Origin: Acutalibacter sp. | GTDB lineage: Bacteria; Bacillota; Clostridia; Oscillospirales; Acutalibacteraceae | DNA: 64,000 nt | Assembly (NCBI GenBank): GCA_022511515.1 | Contig: JAFLRP010000107.1 | Coordinates: forward strand, 1-64,000 | Reading direction: 5' to 3' | Part shown: one piece after another, positions 28,938-40,718 of the stretch | Numbering within the stretch: position 1 is the first letter of the stretch | Layout: the number at the start of each line of letters is the position of its first letter | Position numbers and translations under genes: made by a program | The notes under the pieces: generated by a model | The model's input: the letters and a program-made list of their open reading frames with translations, nothing else | What the model was told of the DNA's origin: nothing | Databases searched by the model: none

Positions 28938-29996
28938 ATGGAGAAAGAGAAAAAGAAAATCTGGCAAACAATCAAATCCTATGGCAGTCTGTATTTTGTG
29001 GACGCCATGAGCGCTATGGCCCAGGGACTTTTCGCTTCCCTGCTGATCGGCACGATTTTGTCCACCATCGGAACGCAGTGTAATTTTCCGGTGCTGACGG
29101 AGATCGGCGACTTTGCCAAAGCCATGGCTGGTCCGGCCATGGCCATCGCCATCGGCTATGCCTTGAAAGCCCCGGCGCTGGTGCTGTTTTCGCTGGCGGC
29201 AGTGGGCAGCGCCGCCAACAAGCTGGGCGGCGAGGGCGGCCCCTTAGCGGTGCTGCTGATTGCCATTGTGGCGGCGGAATTGGGAAAACTGGTGAGCAAA
29301 AAGACGAAAGTGGACATTCTGGTGACGCCCCTTGTGACGATTTTGTCCGGCGCGGTCCTTTCGTATCTCTGCGCCCCCGCCATCGGCAGCGCTGCTTCCG
29401 GTGTGGGAAGTCTCATCATGTGGGCAACGGAATTGCAGCCTTTCTTTATGGGCATTTTCGTGTCCGTTCTGGTGGGCATGGCGCTGACATTGCCCATCAG
29501 CAGCGCGGCTATCTGTGCGGCGCTGGGACTGACCGGCCTTGCCGGCGGTGCGGCGGTGGCAGGCTGCTGTGCCCAGATGGTGGGCTTCGCCGTTATCAGC
29601 TTCCGGGAAAACAAGTGGGGGGGCTTAGCGGCCCAGGGCATCGGCACGTCCATGCTGCAGGTCCCCAATATCGTGAAAAACCCCCGGATCTGGATCGCTC
29701 CCACGCTGGCGTCCGCTATTACAGGACCTCTTGCCACCTGCGTGTTCCGGCTGCAAATGAACGGCGCGCCCATTTCCAGCGGTATGGGAACCTGCGGACT
29801 GGTAGGCCAGATCGGCGTATACTCCGGCTGGGTGAATGATATCGCCGCCGGGACAAAGGCCGCCATTACCGCCATGGATTGGGTTGGGCTGATTCTCATT
29901 TCCTTTGTGCTGCCCGCCATTCTCGCTTGGCTCATCAATCTGGGCCTGCGGAAGCTCCAATGGGTCAAGGATGGCGACATGAAATTGGAGGTATAA
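28938..29996 (+). CDS. PTS IIC-like membrane transporter
   Basis: multi-TM Gly/Ala-rich protein with PISSAAICAALGLTG...AGCCAQMVGFAVISFREN. Confidence 0.65.
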   Translation: MEKEKKKIWQTIKSYGSLYFVDAMSAMAQGLFASLLIGTILSTIGTQCNFPVLTEIGDFAKAMAGPAMAIAIGYALKAPALVLFSLAAVGSAANKLGGEGGPLAVLLIAIVAAELGKLVSKKTKVDILVTPLVTILSGAVLSYLCAPAIGSAASGVGSLIMWATELQPFFMGIFVSVLVGMALTLPISSAAICAALGLTGLAGGAAVAGCCAQMVGFAVISFRENKWGGLAAQGIGTSMLQVPNIVKNPRIWIAPTLASAITGPLATCVFRLQMNGAPISSGMGTCGLVGQIGVYSGWVNDIAAGTKAAITAMDWVGLILISFVLPAILAWLINLGLRKLQWVKDGDMKLEV

Positions 29997-30028
29997 CGAT
30001 CGGCAAAGCCCTGCGCTTTCCCGATTTC

Positions 30029-30067
30029 CGGCAGGGGCACTTCACAAGGAAGTGCCCCTGCCGTTTC
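30029..30067 (+). terminator. intrinsic terminator
   Basis: cggcaggggcactt...aagtgcccctgccgtttctttt. Confidence 0.7.
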
Positions 30068-30210
30068 TTTTCGGCGCTGCGCCGGGATAACAGAACGGTC
30101 ACGCGGGATACTTCTAGTACGAAACAAAAATTTCTGCAATCGAAATCAAGATAATCTTTTAGCTGTCCTGTATGATGATCATAGGGCAATCAAAAATTGG
30201 AGTGATAAAG

Positions 30211-31179
30211 ATGGGAGAATGGGAAAGATTGGTACAAATCATGGTGGAGGAGATCGACGAATGCATCAAAAAGCGAAACGATGAAACGTTGACGCTTTCC
30301 TGCCTTGCGGACAAGCTGGGGTATTCTGAATTTTACGTTTCCCGTAAATTTAGGGAGATTTCGGGAATGCATTTCCGAGACTATCTGCGCCGGCGCACAC
30401 TTGCCTTTGCGTTGAAGGAAGTTCGCGATACCTCAAGGGGACTTCTGGATATCGCGCTGGATTACGGCTTTTCCAGTCATGAAGCCTTTTCCCGGTCTTT
30501 TAAGGAAGCCTACGGCATCACACCGGTCGAGTACCGCAATCATCCCGTTCCCGTTGTCTTGCGCACTGTCATCAAGCCTTTTGATTGCTATTTAGTCAGT
30601 ATCGGAGGAACTAGCATGGCAAAAACCGAAAACGATGTGAAGGTGTATTTTGTGACGATACCCGCTCACAAGTATCTGCACATCAGAAACTACGAAAGCA
30701 CCAGTTACTGGGATTTTTGGGAAAGGCAGAGCAAAATCCCGGGACAGGACTGCGCTACGATCTGCGGGCTGCTGGACAGCATAAAAGGAAAGCTGGACGA
30801 TGAGGGCGGCAGCGACGCAAACAGCGGAAGCGGTCAGATCATGGCATTTATCAACGAACCCGCCGGCAGGATCAACGATTGGGGTATTCCCCAGGCGGAA
30901 AGCTACGGGGTGCGTCTTCCCGCCGATTACAGCGGAGAAGTTCCGGAGCAAATGCAGATCATGGACGTTCCCGAAGGGGAGTATATCGTGTTTGAGCACG
31001 GTCCGTTCAGCTATCAGACGCAGAATTGCAATGTCGAGGAAAAAATCGAGGAAGCGATGAAGAATTACGATTACGCTTCGTCCGGCTGCCAGCTTGACAC
31101 GACACAGGGCAGGGTGTTCTATTTTTACCATGACCCCGAACGGTTCTGGAAGTATGTAAGACCTGTCAAAAAGCTGTAA
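30211..31179 (+). CDS. AraC-family regulator with GyrI-like effector-binding domain
   Basis: LADKLGYSEFYVSRKFREISGMHFRDYLRRRTL, DYGFSSHEAFSRSFKEAYGITPVEYR; start approximate. Confidence 0.88.
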   Translation: MGEWERLVQIMVEEIDECIKKRNDETLTLSCLADKLGYSEFYVSRKFREISGMHFRDYLRRRTLAFALKEVRDTSRGLLDIALDYGFSSHEAFSRSFKEAYGITPVEYRNHPVPVVLRTVIKPFDCYLVSIGGTSMAKTENDVKVYFVTIPAHKYLHIRNYESTSYWDFWERQSKIPGQDCATICGLLDSIKGKLDDEGGSDANSGSGQIMAFINEPAGRINDWGIPQAESYGVRLPADYSGEVPEQMQIMDVPEGEYIVFEHGPFSYQTQNCNVEEKIEEAMKNYDYASSGCQLDTTQGRVFYFYHDPERFWKYVRPVKKL

Positions 31180-31182
31180 GAA

Positions 31183-31226
31183 AGACCGGACTGTTTTCCC
31201 GCCTGGGAGAGCAGTCCGGTCTCTTA
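31183..31226 (+). terminator. intrinsic terminator
   Basis: agaccggactg...cagtccggtctcttattg. Confidence 0.6.
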
Positions 31227-31253
31227 TTGTATTGAAATGAAGAAGAGTTCTAT

Positions 31254-32681
<1,428 letters not shown>

Positions 32682-32966
32682 TCAAGTTGCAATCTTGCAA
32701 AATGCTCAAGTAGATACTAACACAAGGAGCCGTGTTTGGCAAGTGGAATTTTTGAAAATTCACCATCTGCCCGAAAAAGTTTTCCTCTTTTGCCCCGTTC
32801 TGTGGAATATGCAGAAAATTCCCGGAATATGCAAGTCCCTCCCCTTGCAGACCTTGACAGAAAGCGGCAATTCAGGTAAAATATTTCTGTTTGTGGAAGC
32901 GGGGCAGGTGTTTGCCCTTTTCCAAAAAGGATCGCGAAGTGAATTTGGCAGACGGAGGTTTTATCC

Positions 32967-33677
32967 ATGCAGAAAAAGGAAATGCTCTATGAAGGAAAAG
33001 CAAAGAAGGTTTTCGCCACCGAGGAGCCGGAGATCTACATCGTCTCTTACAAAGATGACGCCACGGCCTTTAACGGGCAGAAGAAGGGCACGATTGTGGG
33101 CAAGGGCGTGGTGAATAACCGCATGTCCAATTTCATGTTCCGCCTGCTGGAGCAGCAGGGCATTCCCACCCATTATATCGAGGAATTGAATGACCGGGAG
33201 ACTGCCGTGAAAAAGGTAAGCATCGTGCCGCTGGAAGTCATCGTGCGGAACACCGCCGCCGGAAGTCTCTCAAAGCGGCTGGGTCTGCCCGAAGGCACGC
33301 CCATGAAGACCCCGGTTTTGGAATACAGCTATAAAAACGACGAGCTGGGCGACCCCATGGTCAACGATTATCACATTCTTGCCATGGACCTTGCCACCCG
33401 GGAAGAACTGGACAAAATCGCCGCGATGAGCTTCAAGATCAACGAGCTGATGGTGGAATTCTTCCGCAGCGTCGGCGTGGACCTCATCGATTTCAAAATC
33501 GAATTCGGCAAGACCACGGCTGGAGAAATCATTTTGGCGGATGAAATTTCCCCCGACACCTGCCGTTTCTGGGACGTCAATACCCACGAAAAACTGGACA
33601 AGGATCGTTTCCGCCGGGATATGGGCGGGGTAGAGGAAGCCTACGATGAGATGATGAAGCGCATCGGCCTGCGGTAA
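32967..33677 (+). CDS. purC: SAICAR synthetase
   Basis: [38 protein letters not shown]. Confidence 0.96.
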   Translation: MQKKEMLYEGKAKKVFATEEPEIYIVSYKDDATAFNGQKKGTIVGKGVVNNRMSNFMFRLLEQQGIPTHYIEELNDRETAVKKVSIVPLEVIVRNTAAGSLSKRLGLPEGTPMKTPVLEYSYKNDELGDPMVNDYHILAMDLATREELDKIAAMSFKINELMVEFFRSVGVDLIDFKIEFGKTTAGEIILADEISPDTCRFWDVNTHEKLDKDRFRRDMGGVEEAYDEMMKRIGLR

Positions 33678-33726
33678 GCAGACAGTTTGAGAAACGAATT
33701 ATCTTCCGGTTAAAGAGGCAAAAAAT

Positions 33727-35160
33727 ATGTCGAGAAATGTGTACGAATCTCCGCTGTCTGCCCGGTATGCGGACGATGATATGAAATATCTCTTTTCTCC
33801 CGATATGAAATTCCGCACCTGGCGCAAGCTGTGGATTGCCTTGGCGGAGACGGAGATGGAACTGGGCCTGCCTGTGACGAGCGAGCAGGTGGACGAATTA
33901 AAGGCATTTGCCGACAATATCAATTATGAAGTGGCGGAGCAGAGAGAAAAAGTGGTGCGCCACGATGTGATGAGCCACGTGTACGCCTACGGACAGCAAT
34001 GCCCCAAGGCGGCGGGCATCATCCACTTGGGAGCGACCTCTTGCTACGTGGGCGACAACACCGATATCATTGTGATGACCGAGGCTTTGAAGCTCATTCG
34101 GGATAAGCTCATCACGGTCCTGCGGGTGCTGGCAAAGTTCGCGGAGCAGTACAAGGACCTGCCTACGCTGGCCTTTACCCATTTCCAGCCTGCCCAGCCC
34201 ACCACTGTGGGAAAGCGGGCCACATTGTGGATGCAGGACCTGCTGATGGATTTGGAAGACGTAGAGTACCAGCTCAGCAAGGCAAAGCTCTTAGGCTGCA
34301 AGGGCACCACTGGTACCCAGGCAAGCTTTTTGGAGCTCTTTGCCGGTGATCACGAGAAGTGCAGAGAGCTGGACAGGCGAATTGCAAAGAAGATGGGCTA
34401 TGAGGACTGCTTTGCCGTGTCCGGGCAAACCTATTCCCGGAAGCTGGACAGTCAGATGTTGTCCCTGCTCTCCGGCATTGCCCAGAGCGCAGCGAAATTC
34501 TCCAACGATATCCGGCTCTTGCAGCATTTGAAGGAAGTGGAGGAGCCCTTTGAAAAGAATCAAATCGGCTCCAGCGCCATGGCTTATAAGAGAAATCCCA
34601 TGCGCAGCGAGCGCATCGCCTCTCTTGCAAGATATGTGATGGTGGATGCACTGAACCCCGCCATGACCGAAGCCACCCAGTGGTTCGAGCGGACGCTGGA
34701 CGATTCCGCCAACAAGCGCATCAGCGTGCCGGAGGCGTTCCTGGCCGTGGACGGCATCTTGAATCTCTACGCCAACGTGGCGGACGGGCTGGTGGTGTAC
34801 CCCAAGGTCATCGAGCAGCACATGCTCCGGGAACTGCCCTTTATGGCAACGGAAAACATCATGATGGACGCGGTGAAGCGCGGGGGAGACCGGCAGGAGC
34901 TCCACGAGCGCATCAGGGTCCACTCCATGGAAGCTGCCAAAGTTGTCAAGGAGCAGGGAGGAGAAAACGACCTGCTGTCCCGCATTGCCGGCGACCCCGT
35001 CTTCGGCGTGACCTTAGGGGAACTGCTGGAACTTGTGAAGCCCGAAAAATATGTGGGCAGAGCGCCAAAACAGACCGCTGAATTTTTGGAGGAGGTCGTC
35101 CGTCCCGTGCTGGCAAAATACAGCTTTGTGGCGGAGGACGCTCCTGAGATCAATGTTTAA
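33727..35160 (+). CDS. purB: adenylosuccinate lyase
   Basis: GSSAMAYKRNPMRSERI, LGATSCYVGDNTD. Confidence 0.96.
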   Translation: MSRNVYESPLSARYADDDMKYLFSPDMKFRTWRKLWIALAETEMELGLPVTSEQVDELKAFADNINYEVAEQREKVVRHDVMSHVYAYGQQCPKAAGIIHLGATSCYVGDNTDIIVMTEALKLIRDKLITVLRVLAKFAEQYKDLPTLAFTHFQPAQPTTVGKRATLWMQDLLMDLEDVEYQLSKAKLLGCKGTTGTQASFLELFAGDHEKCRELDRRIAKKMGYEDCFAVSGQTYSRKLDSQMLSLLSGIAQSAAKFSNDIRLLQHLKEVEEPFEKNQIGSSAMAYKRNPMRSERIASLARYVMVDALNPAMTEATQWFERTLDDSANKRISVPEAFLAVDGILNLYANVADGLVVYPKVIEQHMLRELPFMATENIMMDAVKRGGDRQELHERIRVHSMEAAKVVKEQGGENDLLSRIAGDPVFGVTLGELLELVKPEKYVGRAPKQTAEFLEEVVRPVLAKYSFVAEDAPEINV

Positions 35161-35168
35161 CTAATGAA

Positions 35169-35368
35169 AAACCGAAAGGCAGAAAAAGTTTGAAAACAAG
35201 TTTTCAAACTTTCGGTTTTGCGGCTTTTGTCGCCGTAGGCGATGGCGACAATTTTGTCTTCGCAAAAGTTCGTCTAATGACGAACTTCTCAAAGTTTCCT
35301 ATGGGAAACTTTTGAATGAAATGCACAATTCCCGAAGAAAGGTGGCTTTCACTCACGTGAAAGCAATG
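35169..35368 (+). repeat. hairpin cassette 4 (modules E-F-B-A-G-C)
   Basis: aaagtttgaaaa-caag-ttttcaaacttt; ttttgcg..gtcgcc..ggcgac..cgcaaaa; aagttcgtc-taat-gacgaactt; aaagtttcc..ggaaacttt; aattcccgaagaaagg; gctttcac-tcac-gtgaaagc-aATG. Confidence 0.75.
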
Positions 35369-35378
35369 GTAAAAAAGT

Positions 35379-36659
35379 ATGGTAAAAGCAATCGTAGGCG
35401 CGTGCTGGGGTGACGAAGGAAAAGGAAAAATTACCGACGTGCTGGCGGAAGATTCCGACATTGTTGTGCGTTTTCAGGGCGGCTCTAACGCGGGGCACAC
35501 CATTATCAACGACTACGGAAAATTCGCGCTGCACCAGCTTCCCTCCGGCGTGTTCCGGCAGAATATCACGAACGTCATCGGAAACGGCGTGGCGCTGTCG
35601 GTGGAGAATTTCCTACAGGAGATAAATTCCGTCATTGAGCGGGGCGTACCTGCCCCCAAGCTGGCGGTCTCCGACCGCGCCCAGATCGTCATGCCCTACC
35701 ACAAGGAGCTGGACGGCTTGGAGGAAGCCCGGCTGGCGGCGAAATCCTTCGGCTCTACCAAGTCCGGCATCGCGCCTTTCTATTCCGACAAATACGCCAA
35801 GATCGGCTTTCAGGTCAGCGACCTGTTTGACGACAGGGATTCCCTCTATGAGCGGATCAATCACGTGTTGGACCTGAAGACCGCACTGTATAAAGAACTG
35901 TACCACCAAGCGCCTCCCACCCGGGACGAGGTATATGAAAAACTCATGGAGTATCGGGAGGCCCTTGCTCCTTATGTGCAAGACACCACCACCCTGCTTT
36001 ACAATGCCGTGAAGGAGGGCAAAAATATTCTCTTAGAGGGGCAGTTGGGCTCTCTCAAGGACCCGGACATGGGTATTTACCCCATGGTCACCTCTTCCTC
36101 GCCCTTGGCCGGATACGCTTCCGTGGGCGCAGGCGGCATTCCGCCCTACGCCATCGAGAAGATCGTCACCGTGGTGAAGGCCTATTCCAGTGCCGTGGGC
36201 GCAGGAGAATTCGTATCTGAGATCTTCGGCGAGGAGGCCGAGGAGCTCCGGCGCAGAGGGGGAGACGGCGGCGAGTACGGTGCCACCACCGGCCGCCCCA
36301 GAAGAATGGGCTGGCTGGACCTGGTGGCCGCCCGGTACGGCTGCATGGTGCAGGGTGCGACGGATGTCGCCTTTACTGTCCTGGACGCTTTGGGCTATCT
36401 GGATGAGATTCCCGTCTGCGTGGCCTATGAGCTGAACGGCAAGCGGATCGACCATTTCCCGCCCACCGCCCAACTGAAAAACTGCAAGCCCATCTTGGAG
36501 GTCTTGCCCGGCTGGAAATGCGATATCAGCGGCATCAAGCGGTATGAGGATCTGCCGGAAAACGCCAGAAACTATGTGGAGTTTGCCGAGCACCACATCG
36601 GTGTGCCCATCACCATGGTGTCCAACGGCCCTTCCAGAAGCGACATCATGTACCGTTGA
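35379..36659 (+). CDS. purA: adenylosuccinate synthetase
   Basis: VGACWGDEGKGKITDVLA, FQGGSNAGHTI. Confidence 0.96.
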   Translation: MVKAIVGACWGDEGKGKITDVLAEDSDIVVRFQGGSNAGHTIINDYGKFALHQLPSGVFRQNITNVIGNGVALSVENFLQEINSVIERGVPAPKLAVSDRAQIVMPYHKELDGLEEARLAAKSFGSTKSGIAPFYSDKYAKIGFQVSDLFDDRDSLYERINHVLDLKTALYKELYHQAPPTRDEVYEKLMEYREALAPYVQDTTTLLYNAVKEGKNILLEGQLGSLKDPDMGIYPMVTSSSPLAGYASVGAGGIPPYAIEKIVTVVKAYSSAVGAGEFVSEIFGEEAEELRRRGGDGGEYGATTGRPRRMGWLDLVAARYGCMVQGATDVAFTVLDALGYLDEIPVCVAYELNGKRIDHFPPTAQLKNCKPILEVLPGWKCDISGIKRYEDLPENARNYVEFAEHHIGVPITMVSNGPSRSDIMYR

Positions 36660-36672
36660 ACGAATCAGAATC

Positions 36673-36698
36673 TGCCGCCGTTTTGGCGGCAGTTTTCT
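36673..36698 (+). terminator. intrinsic terminator-like hairpin downstream of purA
   Basis: ctgccgcc-gttt-tggcggcagtttt. Confidence 0.6.
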
Positions 36699-36766
36699 CA
36701 AGTAAACATGATGTGGGAACATCATGTGTATACTGGTATGTAAGAGAGGTAGAAAGGAGAAAAACT

Positions 36767-38593
36767 ATGTGCGGAATTGTAGGCTATATCGGAGAGGAAC
36801 AGGCGGCGCCGTTTTTGTTAAACGGGCTGTCCAAGCTAGAATATCGAGGGTATGACTCGGCAGGCGTGGCCGTGTATGACAACGAACTCCATGTGGTGAA
36901 GTCCAAGGGGCGGCTCAGCGTTTTGGACGGCATTTTGCAGGGCGGAAAGGCCTTGCCGGGCACCGTGGGCATCGGCCACACCCGGTGGGCCACCCACGGC
37001 GCGCCGTCTGATGTAAATTCTCACCCTCAGGTCAGCGACGGCGGAAAGTTCGCCGTGGTGCACAACGGTATCATCGAAAATTATCTGGAGCTGAAAAATC
37101 ACCTGATCCGCAGAGGCGTGGAATTCGTCTCCGACACGGACACTGAAGTGGTGGCCCAGCTTTTGGAGTACTACTACCGGAATGATGTGCTGGACGCCGT
37201 GCAGAAGGTGATCCGCCGGGTGGAGGGCAGCTATGCCCTGGGCATCATCTGCGCCGACTGCCCGGAGAAGATCTTCGCTGTCCGCAAGGACAGTCCCCTG
37301 ATCGTGGGCGCGGGGCAGGGAGAAAATTTCATTGCCTCCGACATTCCGGCGATCCTTTCTAAAACCCGGGATATCTACCGCCTGCAAGATAAGGAAATTG
37401 CCGTGCTGGAGCGGGACAATATCGCTTTCTTCAACGAGGAACGAGAGCCCATCGAAAAGCAATTGGAGCGGGTAGAATGGGATGTGGACGCTGCAGAAAA
37501 GGGCGGCTTTGAACATTTCATGATGAAGGAGATCTGCGAGCAGCCGGAAGCGCTGCGAAAAACCATTTCTCCCCGGATCAAGGAAAACAAAGTGGTACTG
37601 GACGACATTTCCCTCACGGCCGAGCAGCTCCGAGACGTAAGCCGGGTGTTCATCGTGGCCTGCGGCACGTCCTATCACGTGGGTGTGGTGGCAAAGTACG
37701 CCTTTGAGAAACTTTTGAAGATCCCGCTGGAAGTTGACGTGGCGTCGGAATTCCGCTACCGCGACCCCATTCTGGACGAACACACGCTGGTCATCATCAT
37801 CAGCCAATCCGGCGAGACCGCCGACACTCTGGCGGCGCTGCGCATGGCGAAAAAAAGCGGCGCGCGGGTGCTTTCCATCGTCAATGTGGTGGGCAGCACG
37901 ATCGCCAATGAATCCGACGATGTGCTGTACACTTGGGCGGGCCCGGAAATCGCCGTAGCCTCCACCAAGGCCTACAGCACCCAGTTGGCGGTGATCTATC
38001 TCATCGTCCTCTATATGGCCCAGGAGCTGGGCGTGCTTTCCGATAAGGAACGCAAGGAATATCTTGACGATTTGCAGCGCCTGCCCGATTTGGCGGAGAG
38101 CTGCCTTGCCGACAAGGAAAAGATCCAGTATTTCGCGTCCCGGTACTTCAATGCGGGGGATATGTACTTTATCGGCAGAAATGTGGACTACGCTGCCTCG
38201 CTGGAAGCTTCTCTGAAGCTGAAGGAAATTTCCTATATTCACTCCGAGGCCTACACCGGCGGCGAATTGAAGCACGGCCCCATCTCTCTCATCGAGGACG
38301 GCACGCTGGTCATCGCCATCTGCACCTATGACAGGCTGTTTGACAAGATGATGAGCAACGTGAAAGAGGTCAAGGCCCGGGGCGCGGTGGTGCTGGGCAT
38401 CACCACCCATGATCGGGAGGAGGCTTTCCGGCAGGAGGGTGATTTCCGCTTTTGCATTCCAAAGATCACGGATTTCATGCTGCCCTCGCTGTCCATTTTG
38501 CCGCTGCAGTTGTTCGCCTATTACTGCGCGTCCATGAAGGGCTGCGATATCGATAAGCCCAGAAATCTTGCAAAATCTGTTACGGTCGAATAA
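36767..38593 (+). CDS. glmS: glutamine--fructose-6-phosphate aminotransferase
   Basis: MCGIVGYIG, two SIS domains, terminal [12 protein letters not shown]. Confidence 0.96.
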   Translation: MCGIVGYIGEEQAAPFLLNGLSKLEYRGYDSAGVAVYDNELHVVKSKGRLSVLDGILQGGKALPGTVGIGHTRWATHGAPSDVNSHPQVSDGGKFAVVHNGIIENYLELKNHLIRRGVEFVSDTDTEVVAQLLEYYYRNDVLDAVQKVIRRVEGSYALGIICADCPEKIFAVRKDSPLIVGAGQGENFIASDIPAILSKTRDIYRLQDKEIAVLERDNIAFFNEEREPIEKQLERVEWDVDAAEKGGFEHFMMKEICEQPEALRKTISPRIKENKVVLDDISLTAEQLRDVSRVFIVACGTSYHVGVVAKYAFEKLLKIPLEVDVASEFRYRDPILDEHTLVIIISQSGETADTLAALRMAKKSGARVLSIVNVVGSTIANESDDVLYTWAGPEIAVASTKAYSTQLAVIYLIVLYMAQELGVLSDKERKEYLDDLQRLPDLAESCLADKEKIQYFASRYFNAGDMYFIGRNVDYAASLEASLKLKEISYIHSEAYTGGELKHGPISLIEDGTLVIAICTYDRLFDKMMSNVKEVKARGAVVLGITTHDREEAFRQEGDFRFCIPKITDFMLPSLSILPLQLFAYYCASMKGCDIDKPRNLAKSVTVE

Positions 38594-38627
38594 GAGCGAT
38601 ACAATCTTGACAAAGAAGGTTAGGAAC

Positions 38628-40178
38628 ATGAAAGAAATGGGTCATCAGTTTGTACTGGTTCTGGATTTCGGCGGGCAGTACAATCAGCTCATTGCCCGGC
38701 GTGTTCGGGAATGCAGCGTCTATTGCGAGGTGAAGCCCTACACCACACCGCTCCGTGAAATCAAGGCCATGGACCCCATCGGCATCATTTTTACCGGCGG
38801 GCCCAATTCCGTTTATCTGGAAGATTCTCCCCAGGTGGACCCGGAAATTTTCCGGCTGGGCATCCCGATTCTCGGCATCTGCTACGGCTGCCAACTGATG
38901 GCCCACCATCTGGGCGGACAGGTCACTGAGGCCCAGGAGGATTCCGCCCGGGAATACGGCAAGACCAAAACCTATTTCGATACGGAATGCAAGCTGTTCC
39001 GGGGGCTTCCCGAGGAGGGCTTCTCCTGGATGAGCCACGGGGATTACATGGCAAAGGTGCCGGAGGGATTTTCTCTCACGGCCCACTCCGCCGCCTGCCC
39101 CAACGTGGCCATCGCCGACGAAAGCCGGGGCTTTTACGGCGTGCAGTTCCACCCCGAGGTGAATCACACCGAAAACGGCACGAAAATGCTCCGCAATTTC
39201 CTCTATGAGGTCTGCGGCGCTGTGGGCGACTGGACCATGGAGGACTACTGCAAAACCGCCGTCCGGGAACTGCGGGAAAAAATCGGCGCGGGAAAAGTGC
39301 TGCTGGCGCTGTCCGGTGGGGTGGATTCCTCTGTGGCGGCGGCGCTCTTGGCGGAAGCCATCGGGAAGCAGTTGACCTGTGTGTTCGTGGATCACGGCCT
39401 CATGCGGAAAAACGAGGGTGACGAAGTGGAAGCCGCCTTCTCCAAATGGGATTTTTCTTTCGTGCGGGTGGACGCTGAGGAGCGGTTCTTACAGAAACTC
39501 AAAGGCGTGTCCGAGCCTGAGCACAAGCGGAAGATCATCGGCGAGGAATTTATCCGGGTGTTTGAGGAAGAAGCGAAAAAGATCGGCGCGGTGGAATATC
39601 TGGCCCAGGGGACGATCTACCCAGACGTGATCGAATCCGGTTTCGGCGACGCCGCCACCATCAAGAGCCACCACAATGTGGGCGGATTACCGGATGCGGT
39701 GGATTTCAAGGAGATCGTCGAGCCTCTGCGGCTGCTGTTCAAGGACGAGGTCCGGGAGCTGGGCAGAGAGCTGGGCCTGCCGGAATATCTGGTCATGCGC
39801 CAACCCTTCCCCGGGCCGGGACTGGCTATCCGCATCATTGGGGACATCACCAAGGAAAAGGCCGATACCCTCAGAGAAGCGGACGCCATCTTCCGGGAGG
39901 AAATCGCCGCCGCCGACTGGGACAAGCAGATCAACCAGTATTTTGCGGTGCTGACCAATATGCGTTCCGTTGGCGTCATGGGGGACGGCAGAACCTACGA
40001 CTATACCTTAGCCCTTCGGGGCGTGACCACAACCGACTTCATGACCGCCGATTGGGCGCGGATCCCCTACGATCTGCTGGACAAGATCTCCGTCCGCATC
40101 GTCAACGAGGTGCAGGGCATCAACCGCGTGGTCTACGACATCACCAGCAAACCTCCGGCCACGGTGGAGTGGGAATAA
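38628..40178 (+). CDS. guaA: GMP synthase (glutamine-hydrolysing), full length
   Basis: GATase ([15 protein letters not shown]) + ATP-PPase ([13 protein letters not shown]) domains. Confidence 0.95.
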   Translation: MKEMGHQFVLVLDFGGQYNQLIARRVRECSVYCEVKPYTTPLREIKAMDPIGIIFTGGPNSVYLEDSPQVDPEIFRLGIPILGICYGCQLMAHHLGGQVTEAQEDSAREYGKTKTYFDTECKLFRGLPEEGFSWMSHGDYMAKVPEGFSLTAHSAACPNVAIADESRGFYGVQFHPEVNHTENGTKMLRNFLYEVCGAVGDWTMEDYCKTAVRELREKIGAGKVLLALSGGVDSSVAAALLAEAIGKQLTCVFVDHGLMRKNEGDEVEAAFSKWDFSFVRVDAEERFLQKLKGVSEPEHKRKIIGEEFIRVFEEEAKKIGAVEYLAQGTIYPDVIESGFGDAATIKSHHNVGGLPDAVDFKEIVEPLRLLFKDEVRELGRELGLPEYLVMRQPFPGPGLAIRIIGDITKEKADTLREADAIFREEIAAADWDKQINQYFAVLTNMRSVGVMGDGRTYDYTLALRGVTTTDFMTADWARIPYDLLDKISVRIVNEVQGINRVVYDITSKPPATVEWE

Positions 40179-40191
40179 CAGGAAATTTTAC

Positions 40192-40225
40192 CGCCCGTAG
40201 GAGTGATCCTGCGGGCGTTTTTTTG
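40192..40225 (+). terminator. intrinsic terminator of guaA
   Basis: cgcccgtagga-gtga-tcctgcgggcgttttttt. Confidence 0.8.
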
Positions 40226-40276
40226 GAAAAAGGCAGGGCGGGGGCCTCGCCTTTTTTGCGCTCTTTTCAAAAATAC

Positions 40277-40328
40277 TTGACAAGCTTATTCTACAAGTGT
40301 AGAATAAGCTTAAATTCTACATTTGTAG
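40277..40328 (+). promoter_or_regulatory. blaI promoter with two Bla-box operators
   Basis: TTGACA-17-TAGAAT; TACAAGTGTA inside perfect 30-bp palindrome aagcttattctaca-ag-tgtagaataagctt (40282-40311); second TCTACA-TT-TGTAGA. Confidence 0.85.
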
Positions 40329-40331
40329 AGG

Positions 40332-40718
40332 ATGGCTCTTATGAAATCTACTACTCGCAGACTGCCCGACGCGGAGTTGGAAGTGATGCAGGCGGTTTGG
40401 GCCTGCACGCCGCCGGTACAAAGGGCGGAAATAGAGGAACTGTTAAAGGACACCCATCCCATGGCGCAGACCACCCTGCTGACTTTGCTGACCCGCCTGT
40501 CGGAACGGGGATTCCTCAAAATTGAGAAAGTGGGGAGGAGCGCCAGATACATTCCCCTTGTGACGAAGGAGGAGTATCTTGCGGAACAGAGCAGGCGCTT
40601 TTTTGATAAGCTTTGCGGCGGCAGCTTGTCCACCTTTGCGGCGGCGTTGTGCAGCAGCGGCCTGACGAAAGAGGAGATCGCCGAGCTCCGGGCGTTGATG
40701 GACGAGGGCAAGCTATGA
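40332..40718 (+). CDS. BlaI/MecI-family repressor
   Basis: LPDAELEVMQAVWACTPPVQRAEIEELL...TTLLTLLTRLSERGFL. Confidence 0.9.
   Translation: MALMKSTTRRLPDAELEVMQAVWACTPPVQRAEIEELLKDTHPMAQTTLLTLLTRLSERGFLKIEKVGRSARYIPLVTKEEYLAEQSRRFFDKLCGGSLSTFAAALCSSGLTKEEIAELRALMDEGKL

Noticed and set aside
36660-36766. Possible glmS ribozyme upstream of glmS
   Set aside because: Only ~107 nt with two simple hairpins (purA terminator and acatgatgt/acatcatgt); no glmS ribozyme core recognised.
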